From Cellulomonas sp. APG4 (GTDB lineage: Bacteria; Actinomycetota; Actinomycetes; Actinomycetales; Cellulomonadaceae), in contig NZ_JAACYI010000012.1 of the NCBI RefSeq assembly GCF_009996735.1, positions 50,536-114,535 on the forward strand: a DNA stretch of 64,000 nucleotides, in the 5' to 3' direction. Positions 58,333 to 64,000 of this stretch are shown piece after piece (the first letter of the stretch is position 1; each line of letters begins with the position of its first letter). A program made the position numbers and the translations under genes. The notes below the pieces were generated by a model. The model was not told where the DNA came from. It saw only the letters and a list, made by a program, of their open reading frames with translations, and ran no database searches.

Positions 58333-59720
58333 CGGCCGCACTCGGGGGAGGGGCCGCGCGGGACGCCGTCGTCGTCGAGCCGTTGGGCTCGCCCTGGCCC
58401 GTGACGGCCGGCCTCACGCGTGACGGCGCGACGGTCGTGGGGGGTGTCGACGTGCGCGACCTCGTCGCCGAGCACGGCACGCCCGTGTACGTGCTCGACG
58501 AGGAGGACTTCCGGGCGCGGGCGCGCGCGTTCCGCTCGGCCTTCAGCGACGCGTTCGCGAGGATCGGCACCGGCGTCGACGTGTACTACGCCGGCAAGGC
58601 GTTCCTGAGCGTGGCCGTCGCGCGGTGGGCCCGCGAGGAGGGGCTGCGGATCGACACGGCCACGGGTGGCGAGCTCGCCGTCGCGCTGCGTGCGCAGGTG
58701 CCTGGCCCGGAGATCGGCCTGCACGGGAACAACAAGTCGGACGACGAGCTGGACCGCGCCCTCGCCGCGCGCGTGGGTCGCATCGTGGTCGACTCGCTCG
58801 AGGAGGTCGCGCGCGTCGCGCGTGCGGTCGAGCGTCGCGGCGACGGCGTCCCGGCGCCCGTGATGGTCCGCGTCACCACCGGCGTGCACGCGGGGGGCCA
58901 CGAGTACATCTCGACCGCGCACGAGGACCAGAAGTTCGGGCTGTCGGTGGCCGGGGGTCAGGCGCTCGAGGCGCTCGAGGCCGTGGTCGCGACGCCCGGC
59001 CTCGAGCTGCTGGGCGTGCACTCGCACATCGGCAGCCAGATCCTCGAGCCCGACGGCTTCGCGGTCGCGGCGCGCTCGGTGCTCGGTCTGCGGGCCGAGC
59101 TCGCGCAGCGCACGGGCGTGCTCGTCCCCGAGGTCGACCTGGGCGGCGGCTTCGGCATCGCCTACCTGCCGGGCGAGTCCGCGCTCGACCCGGCCGTCGC
59201 GGCCGAGGGCCTCGCGGCTGCGGTCGCCACGGCCTGTGCCGAGCTCGGCACGGCGGTGCCGCGCATCTCGATCGAGCCGGGGCGCGCGATCGTCGGTCCG
59301 GCGGGCCTCACGCTCTACTCGGTCGGCACCCTCAAGCCGGTCGCGGTGGACGAGGGCCTCGTGCGGACCTACGTGTCGGTCGACGGCGGGATGAGCGACA
59401 ACCTCCGTCCGGCCCTGTACGGGGCGGACTACACCGCCCGCGTGCTGTCGCGCCCCACGGGCGACGTCATGACCCTCGCGCGCGTCGTCGGCAAGCACTG
59501 CGAGAGCGGCGACGTGGTGGTGCGCGACGTCATGCTGCCGGCGGACGTGCGGCGCGGGGACGTGCTCGGCGTCGCGGCGACCGGCGCGTACGGGCGGTCG
59601 ATGGCGTCGAACTACAACCAGGTGCCGCGCCCGCCCGTGGTCGCGGTCCGGGGCGGGACGGCCCGCGTGCTGGTGCGCCGCGAGACCGAGGACGACCTGC
59701 TGGCCCTCGACCTGGGCTGA
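58329..59720 (+). CDS. lysA: Diaminopimelate decarboxylase
   Basis: A 463-residue PLP enzyme converting meso-diaminopimelate to L-lysine. PLP Lys is in [17 protein letters not shown], the phosphate site in [15 protein letters not shown] and [11 protein letters not shown], and substrate residues in [18 protein letters not shown] with catalytic Cys in [10 protein letters not shown]. The start overlaps argS by 4 nt (GTGA). In cellulomonads the wall diamino acid is usually ornithine rather than DAP, so here lysA would serve lysine synthesis. That remark depends on the genus being right. Confidence 0.96.
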   Translation: MTAALGGGAARDAVVVEPLGSPWPVTAGLTRDGATVVGGVDVRDLVAEHGTPVYVLDEEDFRARARAFRSAFSDAFARIGTGVDVYYAGKAFLSVAVARWAREEGLRIDTATGGELAVALRAQVPGPEIGLHGNNKSDDELDRALAARVGRIVVDSLEEVARVARAVERRGDGVPAPVMVRVTTGVHAGGHEYISTAHEDQKFGLSVAGGQALEALEAVVATPGLELLGVHSHIGSQILEPDGFAVAARSVLGLRAELAQRTGVLVPEVDLGGGFGIAYLPGESALDPAVAAEGLAAAVATACAELGTAVPRISIEPGRAIVGPAGLTLYSVGTLKPVAVDEGLVRTYVSVDGGMSDNLRPALYGADYTARVLSRPTGDVMTLARVVGKHCESGDVVVRDVMLPADVRRGDVLGVAATGAYGRSMASNYNQVPRPPVVAVRGGTARVLVRRETEDDLLALDLG

Positions 59721-59769
59721 GCGGTGCCGCGTGGCGAGACGCCCGCACCCCGGGGGAGCGCCGCGCGCC

Positions 59770-59775
59770 TATCCT
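59770..59775 (+). promoter_or_regulatory. Candidate hom promoter -10 (TATCCT)
   Basis: TATCCT lies about 60 nt before the hom start in the 111-nt lysA-hom gap. Confidence 0.4.
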
Positions 59776-59831
59776 GGGGCCGCCCCGGGGCCACGAGGAC
59801 CGCGGCGACGTCGAGCGAGAGGTGGGAACCG

Positions 59832-61193
59832 GTGACGAGCACCGCGGACGACGGCGACCGGCGGGGCGCTCCTGCGCCCGGCGCCGACCGGCCGGTGCGG
59901 GTGGCCGTGCTGGGCTGCGGCGTCGTGGGGACCGAGGTCGTGCGCCTGCTGCGCACGCAGGCCGAGGACCTCGCGGCGCGCACGGGCGCACGGCTCGAGC
60001 TCGTCGGCGTGGCCGTGCGCTCGCTCGAGGCCGAGCGGGACCCGGTCGTCGACCGCGACCTGCTGACGACGGACGCCGCGACCCTGGTCGAGGAGGCCGA
60101 CGTCGTGGTCGAGCTCATGGGCGGGATCGAGCCCGCACGTGGGCTGCTGCTGCGCGCCATCGCCTCAGGGGCCTCCGTCGTGACGGCCAACAAGGCGCTG
60201 CTCGGTACCGACGGTCCCACCCTGTACCGCGCGGCCGACGCCGCCGGGGTGGACCTCTACTTCGAGGCCGCCGTCGCGGGCGCGATCCCGATCGTGCGGC
60301 CCGTGCGCGAGTCGCTCGCGGGTGACCGGGTGACGCGCGTCCTCGGCATCGTCAACGGCACCACGAACTACGTGCTCGACCAGATGGCCTCGACCGGTCT
60401 CGACCTCGACGAGGCCGTGAAGCATGCCCAGGAGCTCGGCTACGCCGAGGCGGACCCCACCGCCGACGTCGAGGGCCACGACGCGGCCGCGAAGGCCGCG
60501 ATCCTGGCCTCGCTCGCGTTCCACACCCGCGTGGGCATCGACGACGTGCACTGCGAGGGCATCACGGGCCTCACCGCCGAGGACGTCGCGTGGGCGAACG
60601 AGACGGGGCACGTCCTCAAGCTCCTCGCCATCGCGGAGCGCTCCGGCCCGGACGACGGCGTGGTGGTGCGCGTGCACCCCGCGCTCGTGCCCCTGACGCA
60701 CCCCCTCGCGAGCGTGCGCGGTGCGTTCAACGCGGTGTTCGTCGAGGCGGAGGCGGCCGGGGAGCTCATGTTCTACGGCCGCGGGGCCGGCGGTGCGCCG
60801 ACGGCGAGCGCCGTGCTCGGCGACCTCGTGACGGCGGCGCGCCACCGCGTGCTCGGCGGCAAGGGACCGGTCGAGTCGAGCTACGCCGAGCTGCCCGTGC
60901 ACCCGATCGCGGACGCGGTCACCCGGTACCAGGTGCACCTGCGCGTCGCCGACCGCTCGGGCGTGCTCGCGCAGGTCGCGCAGGTGTTCGCGGGCCACGA
61001 CGTGTCGATCGAGACGGTGCGGCAGGCCCGTGCCGGGGCGGTGGGGGCGGGTACGGCCGACGCGGAGCAGGCCGAGCTGCTCGTGGTGACCCATGCGGCG
61101 ACGGACGCGGCGCTCGCCGCGACCGTGCGCGACGTCGGCGAGCTGCCCGTGGTGACCCACGTGCTCTCGGTGCTCAGAGTCGAAGGAGTCTAG
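59832..61193 (+). CDS. hom: Homoserine dehydrogenase
   Basis: A 453-residue enzyme reducing aspartate semialdehyde to homoserine. The NAD(P) fold starts VRVAVLGCGVVGTEVVRLL, the active-site region has FEAAVAGAIPIVRPVRESL and GIVNGTTNYVLDQM, and Lys/Asp of catalysis lie in GYAEADPTADVEGHDAAAKAAIL. A C-terminal ACT domain (about 365-450, VADRSGVLAQVAQVFAGHDVSIETV) is the site of threonine feedback in homologues. The GTG 59832 is preferred over longer in-frame starts by a GAGG ribosome site 9 nt before. The stop TAG abuts the thrC GTG. Confidence 0.96.
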   Translation: MTSTADDGDRRGAPAPGADRPVRVAVLGCGVVGTEVVRLLRTQAEDLAARTGARLELVGVAVRSLEAERDPVVDRDLLTTDAATLVEEADVVVELMGGIEPARGLLLRAIASGASVVTANKALLGTDGPTLYRAADAAGVDLYFEAAVAGAIPIVRPVRESLAGDRVTRVLGIVNGTTNYVLDQMASTGLDLDEAVKHAQELGYAEADPTADVEGHDAAAKAAILASLAFHTRVGIDDVHCEGITGLTAEDVAWANETGHVLKLLAIAERSGPDDGVVVRVHPALVPLTHPLASVRGAFNAVFVEAEAAGELMFYGRGAGGAPTASAVLGDLVTAARHRVLGGKGPVESSYAELPVHPIADAVTRYQVHLRVADRSGVLAQVAQVFAGHDVSIETVRQARAGAVGAGTADAEQAELLVVTHAATDAALAATVRDVGELPVVTHVLSVLRVEGV

Positions 61194-62264
61194 GTGGCCC
61201 ACCAGTGGCGCGGCGTGATCGCCGAGTACGCCGACCGTCTGCCCGCACACCTGCAGCAGCAGGTCGTGACCCTCGGCGAGGGCGGGACGCCGCTCGTCGC
61301 CGCGCGCGCCCTCTCCGACCGTGTGGGCGCCGAGGTGCTGCTCAAGGTCGAGGGCATGAACCCCACGGGCTCCTTCAAGGACCGTGGCATGACGACGGCG
61401 GTCTCGGCCGCCGCGGCCCGCGGTGCGACCGCCGTCGTGTGCGCGTCGACCGGCAACACCTCCGCGTCCGCCGCGGCGTACGCGACGGCTGCCGGCATGA
61501 CCTGCGCCGTGCTCGTGCCCGACGGCAAGATCGCGATGGGAAAGCTGAGCCAGGCCGTCGCGCACGGCGCGCGCCTGCTGCAGGTGGACGGCAACTTCGA
61601 CGAGTGCCTGGTCGCGGCCCGCAAGCTCGCCGACAGCTACCCGGTCGAGCTGGTCAACTCGGTCAACCCCGACCGGATCGAGGGCCAGAAGACGGCGGCC
61701 TTCGAGATCGTCGACGCCCTCGGCGACGCGCCCGACGTGCACGTGCTCCCCGTCGGGAACGCGGGCAACATCACGGGCTACTGGCGGGGCTTCACCGAGT
61801 ACGCCGCCGAGGGGCCCGCGACCCGACGCCCGGCCATGTGGGGGTTCCAGGCCGCGGGGGCCGCGCCCATCGTGCTCGGCCATCCCGTGACGGAGCCCGA
61901 GACCGTCGCCACCGCGATCCGCATCGGCAATCCCGCCTCGTGGGAGCAGGCCGTCGCGGCGCGTGACGAGTCGGGCGGCCTCATCGAGGCCGTGACCGAC
62001 GAGCAGATCCTCGAGGCGCACCGCTTCCTCTCGGCCCAGGTCGGGGTGTTCGTCGAGCCCGCATCGGCGGCAGGGGTCGCGGGGCTGCTCATGCTCGCCG
62101 ATGCCGGGCGCGTCCCCGCGGGGGTGCGGATCACGGTCACGGTCACGGGCCACGGCCTCAAGGACCCGCAGTGGGCCCTGCGTCGGGCCGACGGCAGCGA
62201 GGTGGTGCCCGAGCGTGTGACCCCGGACGCCATGTCGATCGCCCACGCGCTCGAGCTCGTCTGA
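61194..62264 (+). CDS. thrC: Threonine synthase
   Basis: A 356-residue PLP enzyme making threonine from phosphohomoserine. PLP Lys is in [18 protein letters not shown], with [15 protein letters not shown], the glycine loop [12 protein letters not shown] and the late [10 protein letters not shown] all present. The short length matches the actinobacterial type. AAGGAG lies 6 nt upstream of the GTG, and the gene begins at the base after the hom stop, so the two are tightly linked. Confidence 0.97.
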   Translation: MAHQWRGVIAEYADRLPAHLQQQVVTLGEGGTPLVAARALSDRVGAEVLLKVEGMNPTGSFKDRGMTTAVSAAAARGATAVVCASTGNTSASAAAYATAAGMTCAVLVPDGKIAMGKLSQAVAHGARLLQVDGNFDECLVAARKLADSYPVELVNSVNPDRIEGQKTAAFEIVDALGDAPDVHVLPVGNAGNITGYWRGFTEYAAEGPATRRPAMWGFQAAGAAPIVLGHPVTEPETVATAIRIGNPASWEQAVAARDESGGLIEAVTDEQILEAHRFLSAQVGVFVEPASAAGVAGLLMLADAGRVPAGVRITVTVTGHGLKDPQWALRRADGSEVVPERVTPDAMSIAHALELV

Positions 62265-62274
62265 CGGGCCCGCC

Positions 62275-63204
62275 GTGCGACTGGGCAGCGACCACGTGCG
62301 CGTGCGCGTCCCCGCCACGAGCGCGAACCTCGGACCGGGCTTCGACGCGCTGGGGCTCGCCCTCGCGCACCACGACGAGATCGAGGTGCGCGCCCTCGGC
62401 AGCACAGAGGTCACCGTCGAGGTGACCGGTGAGGGCGCCGGAGAGGTCGAGGTGGGGGAGGACCACCTGGTCGTCCGCGCCCTGCGCACCGCCCTCGACC
62501 GCGTGGGCGCGCCGCAGGTGGGCGTGCACCTGCGCTGCGCCAACGCGATCCCGCACGGCCGGGGCATGGGCTCGTCGGCGGCCGCCGTGGTGGCGGGAGT
62601 GCTCGCGGCGCGCATGCTCGTGACCGAGCCCGAGGCGCTCGACGACGCGGCGGTGCTCGCCCTCGCCACGGAGATGGAGGGGCACCCCGACAACGCCGCG
62701 CCCGCGCTGCTCGGAGGTGCCACGATCGCGTGGACCACCCTCGGCGGCCCGCGGGCGACGGTGCTCCCGGTGCACGACGACGTCGTACCGGTGCTCCTCG
62801 TGCCCACGGTCCGGTGCGCGACGCGCACCGCACGGGGTGTGCTGCCCGCACAGGTGCCGCACGTCGACGCCGCCTTCACCGCGGGGCGCGCGGCCCTGCT
62901 CGTCCAGGCGCTGTGCCACCGCCCCGAGCTCCTGCTCGACGCGACGGCCGACCGCCTCCACCAGGACTACCGCGCACATGTCATGCCCGACACCTGGGAG
63001 CTCGTGCGCGCGCTGCGCGAGGCGGGGCAGGCTGCCGTGGTCTCGGGTGCCGGGCCCACGGTGCTCGTGCTCGAGCGCGCCTCGGCGGGGGACGCGGGCG
63101 CGCGCGTGCGGGCCGAGGTGCTCGCCGGCCTCGGTGGTGACGGTGCATGGCGCACCCTGACCCCCGGCGTCTCGGCGACGGGTGCGGTGGCCGAACGCGT
63201 GTGA
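62275..63204 (+). CDS. thrB: Homoserine kinase
   Basis: A 309-residue GHMP kinase phosphorylating homoserine. Motifs: VRVRVPATSANLGPGFDALGLAL at the N-terminus, ATP loop IPHGRGMGSSAAAVVAG, EMEGHPDNAAPALLGG and the C-terminal VSGAGPTVLVL. It follows thrC by 10 nt with a GTG start. The hom-thrC-thrB order completes the threonine branch. Confidence 0.96.
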   Translation: MRLGSDHVRVRVPATSANLGPGFDALGLALAHHDEIEVRALGSTEVTVEVTGEGAGEVEVGEDHLVVRALRTALDRVGAPQVGVHLRCANAIPHGRGMGSSAAAVVAGVLAARMLVTEPEALDDAAVLALATEMEGHPDNAAPALLGGATIAWTTLGGPRATVLPVHDDVVPVLLVPTVRCATRTARGVLPAQVPHVDAAFTAGRAALLVQALCHRPELLLDATADRLHQDYRAHVMPDTWELVRALREAGQAAVVSGAGPTVLVLERASAGDAGARVRAEVLAGLGGDGAWRTLTPGVSATGAVAERV

Positions 63205-63250
63205 CGCCGTGCGCCCTGCGGGGCCGCACGGGCCGGTGACCGCACGGTGG

Positions 63251-63256
63251 TAGCCT
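63251..63256 (+). promoter_or_regulatory. Candidate rho promoter -10 (TAGCCT)
   Basis: TAGCCT lies 47 nt after thrB. A start near 63263 would give rho a 5' leader of about 209 nt. Confidence 0.5.
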
Positions 63257-63262
63257 GGGCGC

Positions 63263-63471
63263 ATCCCCCCGGCACCCCCGAGCGTGCAGACCGCGCGCGT
63301 GCACAGCACGTCCTCGCGACGCGGAGCTCGTCGGCCGGCGGGAACCCAGCCACCTGAAGGTCGACCGAGCGTCCGGCCTGAGTGGAGCGCACAGCGATCC
63401 GGGCACGGCCTGGACGTCGAACCCAGCGGCACGTTTCTCCCGTGGCCGCCGACGAGGGGGAAGGATCCTTC
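63263..63471 (+). promoter_or_regulatory. Long leader of rho
   Basis: About 209 nt separate the predicted transcription start from the rho GTG. A GTG at 63284 opens a 71-codon frame (begins MQTARVHSTSSRRG) that overlaps the rho start, and CGTCC ... GGACG could pair across about 40 nt. rho is autoregulated in several bacteria through its leader. I cannot assign a known element. Confidence 0.35.
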
Positions 63472-64000
63472 GTGTCAGACACCATCGAGGCTGCCGTGAG
63501 CGGCGCCGCTGACTCCGCGACGACGGGGAGCAGCGGCCGGCCCGCAGCGCTGTCGAGCATGCGTCTGCCCGAGCTCCAGGCGCTCGCCGCCGAGCTGGGC
63601 GTGCCCGGCAGCGCCGGGATGCGCAAGAGCGACCTGGTGAGCGCGATCCGCGAGCGCCGCGGCGGTACGGGCCGCGCGGCGGCGAAGCGTGGTGCGTCCG
63701 GCGGCGCCGCGCCGACGTCGGACGCTGCGGCGCAGCAGCCGACCCTCGAGACCGCCACGGCCGAGCGCGAGGCGCGCGGTGCCAAGGGCCGCGAGGAGCG
63801 CGGTGCCGGTGAGCGCGAGGAGCGCGGTGCCGGCGAGCGCGACGCCGAGCCCCGTTCCACCCGCACCGCGGGTCGGGCCTCGCGGGAGGCGCAGGGACGC
63901 GAGGCCGCGTCGGAGCGCGGTGCGCGGGACGACGCGCGGGCGGGCGAAACCGCGGACGAGCGCGCCGCGCGGGCGGCCGAGGCCGCGCGCGCCGTGACCG
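63472..64000 (+). CDS. rho: Transcription termination factor Rho, N-terminal part
   Basis: The first 176 codons of rho; the frame is open to the window end. Residues 20-60 form the Rho N-terminal helical domain (LSSMRLPELQALAAELGVPGSAGMRKSDLVSAIRER). The sequence then enters the long Arg/Glu/Ala/Gly-rich insertion typical of actinobacterial Rho, which helps RNA binding in known cases. The RNA-binding and ATPase domains lie outside. GGGGGAAGGAT lies 5 nt upstream of the GTG. It follows thrB as in M. tuberculosis. Confidence 0.95.
   Translation, partial: MSDTIEAAVSGAADSATTGSSGRPAALSSMRLPELQALAAELGVPGSAGMRKSDLVSAIRERRGGTGRAAAKRGASGGAAPTSDAAAQQPTLETATAEREARGAKGREERGAGEREERGAGERDAEPRSTRTAGRASREAQGREAASERGARDDARAGETADERAARAAEAARAVT
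63791..63838 (+). repeat. 24-bp tandem repeat in rho
   Basis: Two copies (63791-63814 and 63815-63838) differing at one base, each encoding an EERGAGER-type unit inside the disordered insertion. Confidence 0.85.

Overview
The window reads as a single chromosomal segment of a very GC-rich actinobacterium of the order Micrococcales, most likely Cellulomonas or a close relative. The evidence is MtrAB-LpqB, actinobacterial Kgd, a SigR/RsrA pair, BldC, the 24-residue ribosomal protein bL37, a fermentative AdhE, and gene order matching two blocks of the Mycobacterium tuberculosis chromosome (the sahH-mtrA-mtrB-lpqB-comF-hpf-secA ... aroA-rsgA ... sigH-rshA block, and argS-lysA-hom-thrC-thrB-rho). 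I see no insertion sequence, prophage, CRISPR array or attachment site. Coding density is about 95 percent and composition is uniform.

Layout. 1-8.0 kb: the end of sahH, an RDD protein diverging from a SpoIIM-like protein, then a leftward operon DUF58-MoxR-DUF4350-DUF4129 preceded by a repeat-tailed membrane protein. 8.2-19.3 kb: rightward mtrA-mtrB-lpqB-comF-hpf, a YcaQ-type glycosylase, an EamA transporter and secA. 19.3-24.2 kb: small envelope and regulatory genes (Rv3235-family, LysM, excisionase-type HTH, SAF/CpaB-like, CpaE-like). 24.2-32.3 kb: hisN, map, rsgA-aroA, a DoxX-like gene, sigR-rsrA, bL37, an orphan PilT ATPase and an SGNH-fold protein. 32.4-44.8 kb: a GlxA-type regulator, kgd, an ABC exporter joined to a two-component system, two CNNM/CorC-type proteins and a VanY-type carboxypeptidase. 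44.9-54.4 kb: an aldose epimerase, a lipoprotein, adhE diverging from a CIRCE-controlled hsp20, a PatB-type lyase, a SRPBCC protein, bldC behind a c-di-GMP-I riboswitch, and a BCCT transporter. 54.4-64 kb: tRNA-Arg(CCG), a GntR regulator, an MFS exporter, argS-lysA-hom-thrC-thrB and the start of rho.

The most interesting regulatory features are as follows. (i) A c-di-GMP-I (GEMM) riboswitch lies directly before bldC, and its closing helix can pair with the bldC Shine-Dalgarno. (ii) An exact SigR-type promoter in front of sigR sits a few bases before an in-frame upstream ATG, predicting a longer, induced sigma isoform as known for S. coelicolor SigR. (iii) About seventeen genes show a -10-like hexamer ending 6-7 nt before the start codon, the signature of leaderless mRNAs; in three of them the TAG stop codon of the preceding gene is the first half of the -10. 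(iv) Short upstream ORFs precede hpf, secA and the first CNNM gene. (v) A GTTAC-N6-GTAAC palindrome overlaps the promoter of the VanY-type gene and is a candidate operator for MtrA, which is encoded in the same window.

All coordinates and motifs were read by eye from the sequence. Functional assignments rest on family recognition. Regulatory assignments are predictions.
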